Part shown: positions 38,016 to 46,655 of the stretch, piece by piece
Position numbering within the stretch: the first letter of the stretch is position 1
Layout: each line of letters begins with the position of its first letter
From: Streptomyces sp. Y2F8-2
GTDB taxonomy: Bacteria > Actinomycetota > Actinomycetes > Streptomycetales > Streptomycetaceae
Length of the DNA stretch: 64,000 bases
Assembly: GCF_014905555.1 (NCBI RefSeq)
Contig: NZ_BNGS01000011.1
Span: forward strand, 298,164-362,163
Direction: 5' to 3'
Made by a program: the position numbers and the translations under genes
Notes under the pieces: model-generated
Seen by the model: the letters and a program-made list of their open reading frames with translations, nothing else
Database searches by the model: none
Told to the model about the DNA's origin: nothing

Positions 38016-38756
38016 CTACACCGCGGGATTGTCATAGCTCTTCCCTGGCTCGGGAAAGCTGTTCAGGGCGACGCTGAGCCTGCCGACCACCAACCCGCTG
38101 GCGGTCGTGGCCACATCCACGACTTGCTGGGCGGCACTGTACGCTTCGGTGATACGCCCCCACGTCTTGATCATTTCGGCGATTTCCAGAGCAGCAGCCG
38201 CATAGCCCACGACGGCACCCACACCCGTCTCGGCCAGCAGTGTGCCCGCCGCGAGCTCGACCTCCGCGATGATTGCCTCATCCGCCAGTTGTTCAAGGAG
38301 GCCCTTGATGAGGTCCGCGCCCCTGGCCACAGCGAGGCCGACCTCCTTGTAGGCGCTCTGAAGCTCCTTCAGGTCCCCGTCCAGGGAGTCGATCTTCTTC
38401 GCCAGCTCATTGAAGTAGACGTAGGCGGCATCGGCCGCATTGCCGTTCCACGTCGCGTCCAGCTCTCTGTTACCGGACTTCAGGTTCGTTGCTACGTCCT
38501 TGGCGAGCTTTCCGGTGTTTGCCCACATCTCACCGCACTTGACGTACGACTCCCAGTCACCGGTGAACCAGGCGATGGCTTCTTCCAAAGGATTGAAGCC
38601 GAAGACGAACTCAATCGTCGAGAGCGCCCATTCGCTGGGGCTGAGGAAGTCGCTCACCGTGCTGACAGTGTCACCGACAATTCCCTTGGAGAACTCCTCA
38701 GGCTGGCTTGGTGCCTTGAGGTGAGTGACAGGTTCGACAGCGTCCGTAAAACTCAT
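38016..38756 (-). CDS. WXG100-like ESX substrate (large partner)
   Basis: 246 residues. A WXG100-like turn W-N-G-N-A-A-D-A-A near residue 103 sits between helices rich in Leu and Glu. Hydrophobic helices follow near 158-190 (A-G-T-L-L-A-E-T-G-V-G-A-V-V-G-Y). No toxin domain is visible. It is transcribed after the EspC-like gene at 39096-38779 with a 22-base gap, so it is the large half of a substrate pair. It does not end in F-G. Confidence 0.68.
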   Translation of the reverse strand: MSFTDAVEPVTHLKAPSQPEEFSKGIVGDTVSTVSDFLSPSEWALSTIEFVFGFNPLEEAIAWFTGDWESYVKCGEMWANTGKLAKDVATNLKSGNRELDATWNGNAADAAYVYFNELAKKIDSLDGDLKELQSAYKEVGLAVARGADLIKGLLEQLADEAIIAEVELAAGTLLAETGVGAVVGYAAAALEIAEMIKTWGRITEAYSAAQQVVDVATTASGLVVGRLSVALNSFPEPGKSYDNPAV

Positions 38757-38778
38757 GTGAGTGAGGTCTCCAGGTGCG

Positions 38779-39096
38779 TCAGCGCTTGCTCGGCGGGTAG
38801 GTGGCGTCGAGCTTTGACGCCTGGTCCTGGTCGGTTGTGCGGTAGTACTCTGCGGACTTCGACAGCTCCTTTGCGCTGGCAGTCAGGAGACCGTGAAGTC
38901 GGGTGACCACGTTGTTGACGCCGTCCATTGCCTGCGCATGCATGCCGGTCGCCCATAGGAACAGCCCCTGCCCGGTGACTGCCCCCATATCGCCGTACTT
39001 CTTGATGTACTCCTGCGCCTGATGTACGTCTTCAGCTGCACGCTCCACCTGGCGGCTGTACCCATCAAGATCATCCGGCTTGACCTCGAACGTCAT
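38779..39096 (-). CDS. EspC-like small ESX substrate
   Basis: 105 residues. M-T-F-E-V-K-P-D-D-L followed by a long amphipathic helix, a Gly-rich turn (G-A-V-T-G-Q-G) and a second helix ending Y-Y-R-T-T-D-Q-D is the pattern of the EspC family (excreted ESX factor). It pairs with the gene just downstream. The Tyr-rich end may be its secretion signal. The start has GAGGA almost touching the ATG. Confidence 0.72.
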   Translation of the reverse strand: MTFEVKPDDLDGYSRQVERAAEDVHQAQEYIKKYGDMGAVTGQGLFLWATGMHAQAMDGVNNVVTRLHGLLTASAKELSKSAEYYRTTDQDQASKLDATYPPSKR

Positions 39097-39181
39097 TCCT
39101 CACCCCGTCAACATGCTTCCGCTCTACAGCCGCCAGCTACTCTAGCGCCCGTCCAGCAACCCCACGTGAGGAGCAGTGCGC

Positions 39182-39580
39182 ATGGATGAACGCGAGGTCG
39201 GAGACGACGAATTCCTCGACATCGCCAAGGACCCGGCTCGGGCCCGGGCGTTGCGCAAGTCGCTGCAGAGGCTCGCGGGTAGCGGAGACGAAACCTTGCG
39301 GGAGATGGCCCGCGAAGTGCTGACCGGCAGGGTCGGGTTGCGCCAAGCGATGCGGACGGGAGCCTACCGGGAGGCGCTGCAAGAGAGCGCCACGCTGGGA
39401 AGGCGTGCGTACGAGCAGATGAGTGCTGAAGAGCGCCGGGCTGCAGAAGCCCAGGGCCAACGGCAATTGGACGAGTACCAGAAGGAGATCGACAGGGAGC
39501 AAGCTGAGCGGCAGGGGGAGCGAGGGACGGGCAAGAAGGGTGCGGCAGCCCGGCACCATAGCCGTGGCTGGCAGCTGTGA
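39182..39580 (+). CDS. Small charged helical protein
   Basis: 132 residues of Arg/Glu-rich helix (R-A-L-R-K-S-L-Q-R-L; E-Y-Q-K-E-I-D-R-E-Q-A-E-R) with a basic end. I do not recognise the family. ATG 39182 is chosen because GAGGAG at 39168-39173 is eight bases before it; GTG 39176 is too close. Its first 20 residues (E-R-E-V-G-D-D-E-F-L-D-I-A-K-D-P) resemble the very small gene at 51976. It lies between divergent substrate genes. Confidence 0.55.
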   Translation: MDEREVGDDEFLDIAKDPARARALRKSLQRLAGSGDETLREMAREVLTGRVGLRQAMRTGAYREALQESATLGRRAYEQMSAEERRAAEAQGQRQLDEYQKEIDREQAERQGERGTGKKGAAARHHSRGWQL

Positions 39581-40452
39581 AGCATTCTGGGGGCAGGTGC
39601 GGGACTCCCACCGGTCGCGCGGCGAGGCGGGCTGGAAGCGGCTGGTAGGCCAGGCGCCGAGGTTGCCCACAAAGCCGATGAGCGGCTGCGGCGCCCGCCC
39701 GGCCGGTCCCGTACCCGCCGCCCTGCTCAGTGCCCGCAGCGGCACGCCCATCCTCGCTGCGGCGAACCGACCGAGGTCGACCGCAAGGTTTCCAGGTAGT
39801 CTCCCCAAGAGAGATCGAGCAACGGAGTTCTGGCGCTTCAGCGCGCGAAACGATGGCGCGCCGCTTGTCCTTCGTTTCCCTCGCCAGCCTGGCAATGGTG
39901 GTGTCGGACGGTGCAGGCGCCCTGCTGATCTGGCTGACGAGCCTGGCTGTCTGATCCGCCGACGTGTGGCTGCCATCCCGACCGAACGGATTCGTGCAAG
40001 CGGTTGACGCGCGAGCAACTACAGCGGTGGGCGGGCAACCGCGTGGATGATCGATTGCGTCCCTGACCTAATCCCTGTACGCGACAGCAAGCGCCGGACC
40101 GGCCCGTGCAGGGTTCAGTCACGTTGCGTCGAGCGTCTTCCGTGACCATCTGCAGTGATCGACCGTGCTGCAACAGGGGTGGGGTCCGCGCGATCGCCGA
40201 CAGTGCTTCGCAGGTGGCGCCTGTTGAGGCGCGGGATCCGCCCCGCATGGTGGGAGGCCGGAACTGCGACGACCGGTTGAGTAACGGCTGGTGCCCAGTC
40301 GCGGGATCCGGGCGGTCCAGTCGGGGGGAGGTCGGCCCAAGCCAACTTGGCGGCTTTTGTGCGGAGTTGGTGCCGAGCCGTGGCATGATCGGTCGATTCA
40401 ACTGCCCGTGTCGTTTGCCGATGCGACCGTCGACACGCAACAGGAGGCCTGC
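39581..40452. other. Long region without a supported gene
   Basis: 872 bases. Open frames on both strands are long only because of GC bias and have no family features. A minus-strand segment near 39850-39955 translates to S-D-T-T-I-A-R-L-A-R-E-T-K-D-K-R-R, which recalls a ribbon-helix-helix antitoxin but has no start codon and soon loses the pattern. Probably degraded DNA plus the promoter of the next operon (AGGAGG at 40442). Confidence 0.4.
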
Positions 40453-40758
40453 GTGGGTGACCACTTCAAGACCGACATTGATCAGCTCGCCGCTTTCACC
40501 AAGGACCTCAAGGAAGCCAACGACTGCCTTGAGCAGGTGCGGACCGCCCTGCAGCACGTGCGAGCCGACCAGATCGGGACGCCGGAGCTGGACGAGGCAT
40601 GCGACACGTTCCAGGAGCGGTGGAAGTACGGCAACGAGCAGATCAAGGATCGCATCGCCAAGCTCACCGAAGGCCTCCAGAAGAATACGGACAACTACCG
40701 CGAAGTTGAAACCTCCCTGGAGGAGAGCTTCAAGCGCGCCGCGGCTGCGGGGAGGTGA
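40453..40758 (+). CDS. Small WXG100-like partner protein
   Basis: 101 residues, two helices with W-K-Y-G-N-E-Q-I at about residue 57 in the turn position and a Y-x-x-x-E near the end (Y-R-E-V-E). GTG 40453 has AGGAGG five bases upstream. Its end nearly overlaps the next WXG100-fusion gene, forming the standard small-large pair. Confidence 0.75.
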   Translation: MGDHFKTDIDQLAAFTKDLKEANDCLEQVRTALQHVRADQIGTPELDEACDTFQERWKYGNEQIKDRIAKLTEGLQKNTDNYREVETSLEESFKRAAAAGR

Positions 40759-40763
40759 TTGCG

Positions 40764-42056
40764 ATGGCACAGAATCCGTATGTGAACCTCGGGTGGAATC
40801 CCGTGCCGGGGGAGCCGGGGGAAGTCGAGAAGCTCCGCATCCAGCTCGTGAATTCGGCGAGCGCACTACAAACTGCGTACCAGAAGATCGACAGGCTGCT
40901 CGGCGAATCCAGCTTCTGGGAGGGCGACGCCGCTGTGGGCTTCCGCGAGGCCCTCGACGGTGACCTGCCGAAGTACATGAAGGACGCCCACAGGTCCCTG
41001 ACTCTCGCTGCCGGCCACCTCGGCGCGTGGCACGGAGGCCTGACCGGCCGCAGGGAGTTGGCGCACAAGTATGACGCCGAGGCGGCCGACCACAAGGGTG
41101 AGCTGAAGGCTGCGAACTCCCGCCACGAGGCGGCCAAGCAGGATCCCGACCTGAAGCTCGCGGGGCAGACCTTTGAGGAAGGCCCTGAGCTGCAGGCCGC
41201 GCAGGCCCGCCTGAACGCAGCCACCGCCCGGCTCAACGACGCCGTCACGGCGGTCAACAAAGCGCAGGGCGCCCTCGACGACGTGATGCGCAAGGCGCGG
41301 GAACTGGAGGGGACACACGAGGCAGAGGCGCGGGACCTCGCGAAGAAGCTGCAGGACTCCACGAAGGACCTGGCGCCGGAGGAACCGGGGTGGCTCAGCA
41401 AGGCGCTGGGCTGGATCGGTGACAATCTCACCAACATTCTTGGTGTGCTTGGTGCGGTGGCAGGTTTGCTTGCGCTGTTGTGCACCGGGCCATTCGGGAT
41501 TGCCATGCTGCTCGCCGCGGGTGCGCTGAGCGTGGCCACGATGGCATCAAGGCTCTCCGACCCACAGGTGCGGGCCTCGCTGAAGGACGGGTTCACCAAG
41601 GGTGAGTTCGACGCGGACTTCTGGGAGAACTCAGTGGGGCTCGCTGGTGACTTCCTTGGTGCAGTGCCGGGCATCGGGGCTGTGTCACGTGGCCTCAACG
41701 GCGCTGTCCAGTCGACGCGCTTCGCATCCGAGGCGGTGAGCACCGGGCAGTTCCTCGGGCGCTTCGCCGACGACACCGTCACCGCTGCCGGGAGGATCAT
41801 GACCTCGGGTGCGAACCCCGTCGGAGACCTGGTTGTACGGGCCGTCGGCGGCGGCCAGGGGCTCAAGACGGCTATGGACTTCGCCTCACCGGTGGCCGGC
41901 GTCGGCACGGCCGGATTTGGACTCGCGGCCGACAACATCGACGGGCTGAACGACGGCAAGGGGGCGGCCACCGCGATCGACACGGGGAGGGCAGGCCTGT
42001 TCGACGGCCCTGCCGCGGCCAGTTTGATCGGCAACACAGTGAGGCTGTTCGGATGA
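40764..42056 (+). CDS. WXG100-fusion ESX substrate ending in L-F-G
   Basis: About 430 residues. The N-terminal domain has F-W-E-G-D-A-A-V-G-F near residue 52, a long coiled-coil-like region at about 90-200 (many Ala, Glu and Lys), then hydrophobic Gly/Ala helices (I-L-G-V-L-G-A-V-A-G-L-L near 225) and a Gly/Ala-rich end finishing T-V-R-L-F-G. No enzymatic domain. ATG 40764 has GGGGAGG eight bases upstream. The stop overlaps the next gene by four bases (ATGA at 42053). Confidence 0.75.
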   Translation: MAQNPYVNLGWNPVPGEPGEVEKLRIQLVNSASALQTAYQKIDRLLGESSFWEGDAAVGFREALDGDLPKYMKDAHRSLTLAAGHLGAWHGGLTGRRELAHKYDAEAADHKGELKAANSRHEAAKQDPDLKLAGQTFEEGPELQAAQARLNAATARLNDAVTAVNKAQGALDDVMRKARELEGTHEAEARDLAKKLQDSTKDLAPEEPGWLSKALGWIGDNLTNILGVLGAVAGLLALLCTGPFGIAMLLAAGALSVATMASRLSDPQVRASLKDGFTKGEFDADFWENSVGLAGDFLGAVPGIGAVSRGLNGAVQSTRFASEAVSTGQFLGRFADDTVTAAGRIMTSGANPVGDLVVRAVGGGQGLKTAMDFASPVAGVGTAGFGLAADNIDGLNDGKGAATAIDTGRAGLFDGPAAASLIGNTVRLFG

Positions 42057-42793
42057 CGCAGAAGACCATGAACACCCCGCTACGGCTGGTAATAGATGAC
42101 TCGGCCCGAGACCCGAGTGCGAAGATCTGGTACGCGCTGCCTGGTGGGTACGTCGACCTCCCACTCGACGCCCTTGACGCCGAGCCCGGCTCGGAGTACG
42201 AGGCGCAGCTCGACCACGTCATGGCGCTCATCGCCGACTGCGCGCCCGAGCCGGAACGCGAACGTTACGCGGGCGCGTTGCGTGACGTGCGGTACATGGT
42301 GCGACAGATGCAGCGCGAGGGCATCATCGGCTGCTCGCTCGGCATGCACCGCGCCGACGACGGTTCGTCGGCCGTCTCCGTGGTTACTGTGGCGCTGCGT
42401 GACATCGAATGGGCACCGCCCAAGCTCACGGTGGTCCGAGCGGTCTCACTACGAGAGTGCACAGAAAACGTCGCCTTATTGACCCTGCCGGGCGGTCGAC
42501 CTGGTGCGGTGTCCGACACCATGGTCACCATGCCTGCCCTCGCCAGCATGCCCGCACAGGAGCTGTACCAGTGCAATCTTTACATCGCCGCGCCGTCGGG
42601 CGTACAGCTGGCCGTCCTTACGTTGAGCACCACGGCCGTCGGCTCTCGCAAGCACTATCGGGACCTGATGGAGGCGATCGCGTACACCGTGTCTTTCACC
42701 GACCCCATGCCCGGGATCGAGCGCGCCGCACGTGGCAATGACGACGGTAGCGGAGACGGCATCGCTGACCGCATCACCGCCGACTTTGGATGA
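42053..42793 (+). CDS. Conserved hypothetical protein of a substrate operon, ends in D-F-G
   Basis: 246 residues, soluble, mixed alpha/beta (K-I-W-Y-A-L-P-G-G-Y-V-D-L-P near residue 24; L-T-L-P-G-G-R-P-G near 142; H-Y-R-D-L-M-E-A-I near 202). The fold is not recognised. Encoded in an overlap with the WXG100-fusion gene, it could be a chaperone of EspG type or a further substrate. Its end A-D-R-I-T-A-D-F-G shares both the basic stretch and the D-F-G of the substrate at 31178. Confidence 0.6.
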   Translation: MTQKTMNTPLRLVIDDSARDPSAKIWYALPGGYVDLPLDALDAEPGSEYEAQLDHVMALIADCAPEPERERYAGALRDVRYMVRQMQREGIIGCSLGMHRADDGSSAVSVVTVALRDIEWAPPKLTVVRAVSLRECTENVALLTLPGGRPGAVSDTMVTMPALASMPAQELYQCNLYIAAPSGVQLAVLTLSTTAVGSRKHYRDLMEAIAYTVSFTDPMPGIERAARGNDDGSGDGIADRITADFG

Positions 42794-42797
42794 CGGC

Positions 42798-43412
42798 ATG
42801 AACGTGAGCAAAAACTCGGGGGTTTACGAAGGCCCTGTCGCCTGGGAGGCTCCGGGCACCGCCCGTGCATTGGTGCGGTGGGTGGCACTGCAAGTGTCGA
42901 AGATCGTGGGCTGGTCCGCGCTGTGGTGGGCGTTGGTTGCCATTACGGTGGTCATGCTTCCCGTCTGGGCGGCCGCTTTCATGACCCTGCCGCTGGCAGT
43001 GACCGGATATCTGGTGGCCATGGCGGTACGACGCCTGAAGAAGGTCTGGTTGCTGCGACGTATCCTCACCGTTTACCCCTGGCAGCAGCAGCCGGACGCC
43101 GTGCGGCTCAAAGGAAAGTCCGCCGTCTTCGTCTTGCCTGATCCGGACCGCCCCGAGAAGACAGTGTCGCCCAAGGAGCCGGGCAACTTGTTGAAGCTGT
43201 GGGACCGCGTCGCGCGCAAAGGCTTCCAGGAGGAACTTTGGTACGCGGGCGACCCTCGGTTCGCCTGTGTGGTGGCCCGGCCGGGGCTGAAGTCGCTCAG
43301 TTACGTGGTCGATTCCGCCGCCTGGCATCCCCGAAGCTCCCCTCGCCGGAAAGGCGTCAGCCCCGAAGCCCGCCGCCGCGCCCGGGCCATCGGCGCGCGC
43401 GTCGCTGACTGA
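42798..43412 (+). CDS. Two-helix membrane protein of the substrate operon
   Basis: 204 residues: two adjacent transmembrane helices near 40-82 (W-S-A-L-W-W-A-L-V-A-I-T-V-V-M; A-A-F-M-T-L-P-L-A-V-T-G-Y), then a basic step and a soluble cytosolic-type domain (F-V-L-P-D-P-D-R-P). It begins 5 bases after the preceding stop and ends the operon before an IS relic. Function unknown. Confidence 0.6.
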   Translation: MNVSKNSGVYEGPVAWEAPGTARALVRWVALQVSKIVGWSALWWALVAITVVMLPVWAAAFMTLPLAVTGYLVAMAVRRLKKVWLLRRILTVYPWQQQPDAVRLKGKSAVFVLPDPDRPEKTVSPKEPGNLLKLWDRVARKGFQEELWYAGDPRFACVVARPGLKSLSYVVDSAAWHPRSSPRRKGVSPEARRRARAIGARVAD

Positions 43413-43449
43413 CTTACGAGTCCACGGCAGCCTGCGCGGCTTTCTGAGG

Positions 43450-43570
43450 TGGGGGATCCGGCCTTCTAGCGGCCGCACCGGCTTATGTCTCGACAACGCC
43501 GTCGCCGAGAGGTGCTTCGCCTCCTTGGAGACCGAGATCATCGACCGACCGGCGTCGCCCATCGGGGGAT
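43450..43570 (+). pseudogene. IS3-family transposase (OrfB) remnant
   Basis: In the frame containing 43483, the translation G-R-T-G-L-C-L-D-N-A-V-A-E-R-C-F-A-S-L-E matches the end of IS3-type integrase catalytic cores, where D-N-A-x-A-E-x-F-F-x-x-L-K contains the last catalytic Glu of the DDE triad. Only about 40 residues remain, with no ends or repeats visible. It marks an old insertion that joins directly onto a broken substrate gene. Confidence 0.72.
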
Positions 43571-43594
43571 CAGGGATGTCGGGTTCATCCGGGC

Positions 43595-43874
43595 GCGCTG
43601 AAGTCGTACGACAACGTCATCCAGGCCCAGGTTGAGCAGGTCGCGCGGATCTGGCCGAGGCTGGAGTCGGTGCCGCTCTCGTCGACCGACTTCGGCAAGC
43701 TGCCGAACGCACACAACCTTTACGAGGCGTAACGCGAGCACCTGCAGGCCGAGCACGACAACTTTGCCGACTTGCTCGAGATCCTTCGCGACACCTGTGA
43801 GGTCTCCAGGACACCGCGATGAACTACGAGGGTCAGGACGTGCACATCCAGGCCGCCTTCGGGGGCGGACAGTG
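43595..43874 (+). pseudogene. Broken small ESX substrate (EspC/WXG100-like)
   Basis: Frame 43595 gives L-K-S-Y-D-N-V-I-Q-A-Q-V and L-P-N-A-H-N-L-Y-E-A, then an in-frame TAA at 43730-43732, then H-L-Q-A-E-H-D-N-F-A-D-L-L-E. Near 43800 the frame shifts and the end continues as D-T-A-M-N-Y-E-G-Q-D-V-H in another frame to the TGA at 43872-43874. A premature stop, a one-base loss and a missing start make it a pseudogene, truncated at the 5' side by the IS3 relic. It was the small half of a pair with the next gene (GTGA overlap). Confidence 0.7.
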
Positions 43875-44328
43875 AGCGGCGGCACTTTCCAACAGGTCGG
43901 CGACGCGTACAAGTGGACGCGGGACTTCGTCGACGAGCCGCTGATCCCACTGCCGAAGATCGAGAATCCCGTCGTGGACGGCTTGGACGTAGATCTGGAC
44001 AGCCCTGTCAAGGCGGCGCTCGAGTCCACCGGGCTGATGGGCATGCTGGAGCAGGTCACCGGCAACCGGCTCAAGGACCTGGTCCGCTCCCCGTCGATGG
44101 AGAACCTCGGGGAGTTCGCGGCCGCCAGGGGCACCAAGGCCGTGTATGGCGCCGCAAAAGGCACCATCGCAGGCGGCATCGGGGCAGTCCTGGGTGCCGA
44201 CGAGCGCCGTCACGGACGGACTGAACAAGGACCCCGCCATCGACGCCGTGACCGGTCAGTTCGACGGGCGCAAGAACGAGGCCCCGTATCGTGTGCCGAA
44301 GACACGGATCGAGGAGGACTTCGGATGA
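43872..44328 (+). pseudogene. Frameshifted ESX substrate ending in D-F-G
   Basis: GTG 43872 starts S-G-G-T-F-Q-Q-V-G-D-A-Y-K-W and reads well to G-A-V-L-G at about 44200. The frame then degrades, while the +1 frame gives T-S-A-V-T-D-G-L-N-K-D-P and ends T-R-I-E-E-D-F-G with TGA at 44326-44328. One extra base around 44196-44203 (gccgacg for gccacg) explains it. Without correction, translation runs on in frame into the next gene, making a fusion. A sequencing error cannot be excluded. Confidence 0.65.
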
Positions 44329-45017
44329 GTGCCGGCCAGTACGGTCCGCCACAGCCCGTCTTCGAGCCGCGCCTGTTCGGCGGCGGTTCCCCTGTGCCGT
44401 TGATCGCATTGTCGCTGCAGCCGCATGAGCGGCTGCTCGGCATCGTCGAAGTGAAGCTGAGCGATCTGATCCGCCGCCCCCTGCCTCGCGAGTTGCGGAC
44501 TGGCAAGCAGTGGACGGGCACGCGGGGCGCGGTGGAGGGCGCCTTCGAAGGTGCCCTCTCGGCCGCGGATGCCGTCGAGAACCTCGACTTCGGCATCATC
44601 CGCAGGCTCCGACGTATCGTGCGCGGGGCCGGTCTCACGGGTGGATGGCAGAGCATGGCCGGCCAGTTCGCGATCGCTGTGCGCACCGGACCCGACACCT
44701 CGCGCACGGATTACGACAATGAGCGGGCGCTGATGGTCTTCACCGACCGCAGGATCCTGCTGATGTGCACGGTCTCCACCAAGAAGGTGCCCCTGTTCGG
44801 CAAGGTCCCGCCCGGAACGCCGCTCAGGGAGGCCCGGCGTCTGGGCGAGATCCTGCCGGGACAGCTCCGGAACGTCGTCATCCGGCACACATCGCTGTCG
44901 GAACGCGTGGACCTGCACTTCGCCGACGGCTCCATGGCTGCAGTCGAGGCGACCAAGGAGCAGGCCCGGGCTCTGGAGGCGCTGAGTCAGGGCATCGTCC
45001 CACCCCCGCGACGCTGA
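44325..45017 (+). CDS. Hypothetical cytosolic protein, PH-like domain
   Basis: 230 residues, no signal or membrane helix. The second half (A-L-M-V-F-T-D-R-R-I-L-L-M near residue 134; V-V-I-R-H-T-S-L-S-E-R-V-D-L-H-F near 185) has the strand pattern of bacterial PH-like domains. The ATG overlaps the substrate stop (ATGA). Proteins of this type occur beside ESX substrate genes, but its job is unknown. Confidence 0.55.
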   Translation: MSAGQYGPPQPVFEPRLFGGGSPVPLIALSLQPHERLLGIVEVKLSDLIRRPLPRELRTGKQWTGTRGAVEGAFEGALSAADAVENLDFGIIRRLRRIVRGAGLTGGWQSMAGQFAIAVRTGPDTSRTDYDNERALMVFTDRRILLMCTVSTKKVPLFGKVPPGTPLREARRLGEILPGQLRNVVIRHTSLSERVDLHFADGSMAAVEATKEQARALEALSQGIVPPPRR

Positions 45018-45219
45018 TCCGGCGCACCGGAGCCCCAGTGGAAGCGGGGTGTGTCCTGGTGCAGACGCCGTCCAGTGGCCAGTGCCTTGCGAGGGCGAGA
45101 GTGGCACGCACCGGCGGCCGGTGTCCTACGGCCGTCCCTGGGGGTGAGATGCGGTCAGGCCTGACGGCGAAGAACCGATGTCATGGGACGGCAGACCTGG
45201 CCCACCCGCCCGGCCGGGT

Positions 45220-45513
45220 TCACCGATCGCAGGTCCCCGACTGGCTAGCGCACTGCCAGCCCGAGAAGCCGTCCTGCGGGTGGTCGATGTCGTGGTCGAG
45301 TCTGATGAAGCCGTAGACCACGACGACGGTGAACGCGACGGCGGCCAGTGCCGCCAGCCACAGTACGACCCGTAGTACTGACCTCACCGCTCCGCGGCGG
45401 CCAGGGGTCGGCTCGGCTGTCGGGGCGGGGTCCCGGTCCCAGTCACGGTCCGGGTCCGGGTCCGGGTCCGAGTCCCTGCGAGCGTCGTTGCTGGGGGTGT
45501 GCCCGCCGGTCAT
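45220..45513 (-). CDS. Small single-pass membrane protein
   Basis: 97 residues: an Asp/Arg/Pro-rich cytosolic start with D-P-D repeats, one transmembrane helix near 48-70 (V-L-W-L-A-A-L-A-A-V-A-F-T-V-V-V) and a short outside end with two Cys. It overlaps the upstream substrate gene by four bases (ATGA at 45510-45513), so it belongs to that cassette as a membrane partner or immunity candidate (inference). Confidence 0.6.
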   Translation of the reverse strand: MTGGHTPSNDARRDSDPDPDPDRDWDRDPAPTAEPTPGRRGAVRSVLRVVLWLAALAAVAFTVVVVYGFIRLDHDIDHPQDGFSGWQCASQSGTCDR

Positions 45514-46637
45514 GCGCAGGACGTCATCTCGTCAGAGGTGCCGACGACATCGAAGTCCCGGCCCATGCCCACCGTGTTGAGGTGGGCGATGTCTGCCTGC
45601 TCCAGGTTCATGCTGGCCGGCCCCCAGCCCCCGGTCGCGTTGGCGCGGTGCTCGCTGGGAATGCCCCAGTCGTAGCGCTTCTTGACCTCGACCCGGTATG
45701 TGACCTCCCCGTCGTGGACGTAGCCGGTCAGCCGGTACTGGAAGTGGTTGAGCGCGTAGTACCACTCCGTGCTGCTGTCCCCGTCCGCGGGATTGGGAGC
45801 GGTGGACTTCCACTCGGTCGTGAACGGGCCGTCCGGGCGGCCGTGGACGTCCTTGCGCAACGTGTCGTCGACGTCCGACTGGAAAGCCGGGATCTGATCC
45901 ATCATGGTCTGCGGTTCCACCTCGACCGTCTTGCCACTGCAGTCGAGGTAGTGCTGGATCAGTCCGGCCGCCGTGGGCCAGCCCTTGACCGTGGCGAAGT
46001 ACGCGCCGACGTTGTTCAGCTGGTTGCGGACCTTGTGGTCCTTGGCGTCCGGCTCCTCGATGGCGAACTTCCGGTTCTCGCTCTCGAAGTTGTGGGCCGT
46101 GCCGAAGACCACCTTCAGGCTCTTGGCCAGCCACTCGTCCTCCTCGCTCGCCTGGCCGAGGACCTTGTTCAGCCGCTCCTGGAGGCGGTCAGCGGTGTTC
46201 TGGTGCTTCTCGTAGTTCTCGTGCACCTCGGGGTCGTCCGGGTCGTCGACGACGCAGAACTCGATCCGACCGTCCGCACTGACCGTCATGCCCTGCTCCA
46301 GGGCCTCCTGCTGGATCTCCTGGGCCTGGCGCTGGAGTGCCTGCAAACCCTTGGTCCCGCCGGTGCCCTTGGCTCCGTCGACCTCCGTGTCGATGAAGTC
46401 GCGCAGCCCCCTGACCTCCTTGTCCAGGGCGTCGATGTCCATCTGCACGCGGTCGCAGAACACCTGCGCCCGCTGACCGGCCTCGCCCTGCCAGTGGTCC
46501 TGGTGCAGCTTCTGGACCACGCCGTCGTGGAACTCCGTACGGGCTTCGTCGATCTTGCGGTGGATGGCGTTCCACCTGTCGGCGAACGTCTCCAGCGCGT
46601 TCGCGTCGAGTTCCATGAGTTGGTGGAAGGTGACCAC
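45510..46637 (-). CDS. WXG100-fusion ESX substrate with an uncharacterised C-terminal domain
   Basis: 375 residues. The N-terminal hairpin has H-W-Q-G-E-A-G-Q-R near residue 48. After a coiled middle region, the C-terminal 110 residues are beta-rich with Y-Y-A-L-N-H-F-Q-Y-R-L-T-G and V-E-V-K-K-R-Y-D-W-G, then L-N-T-V-G-M-G-R-D-F-D-V-V-G. This resembles conserved domains at the ends of some actinobacterial secreted proteins and may be an effector or cell-surface domain, not classified here. GTG 46637 has GGAGG about nine bases upstream. It is preceded by its small partner at 47114-46656. Confidence 0.72.
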   Translation of the reverse strand: MVTFHQLMELDANALETFADRWNAIHRKIDEARTEFHDGVVQKLHQDHWQGEAGQRAQVFCDRVQMDIDALDKEVRGLRDFIDTEVDGAKGTGGTKGLQALQRQAQEIQQEALEQGMTVSADGRIEFCVVDDPDDPEVHENYEKHQNTADRLQERLNKVLGQASEEDEWLAKSLKVVFGTAHNFESENRKFAIEEPDAKDHKVRNQLNNVGAYFATVKGWPTAAGLIQHYLDCSGKTVEVEPQTMMDQIPAFQSDVDDTLRKDVHGRPDGPFTTEWKSTAPNPADGDSSTEWYYALNHFQYRLTGYVHDGEVTYRVEVKKRYDWGIPSEHRANATGGWGPASMNLEQADIAHLNTVGMGRDFDVVGTSDEMTSCA

Positions 46638-46655
46638 GGTGCTGCTGCCTCCGGC

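Noticed and set aside
39850..39955. Minus-strand segment resembling a ribbon-helix-helix antitoxin (S-D-T-T-I-A-R-L-A-R-E-T)
   Set aside because: No start codon in that frame, similarity covers only about 20 residues, and no toxin gene lies beside it.
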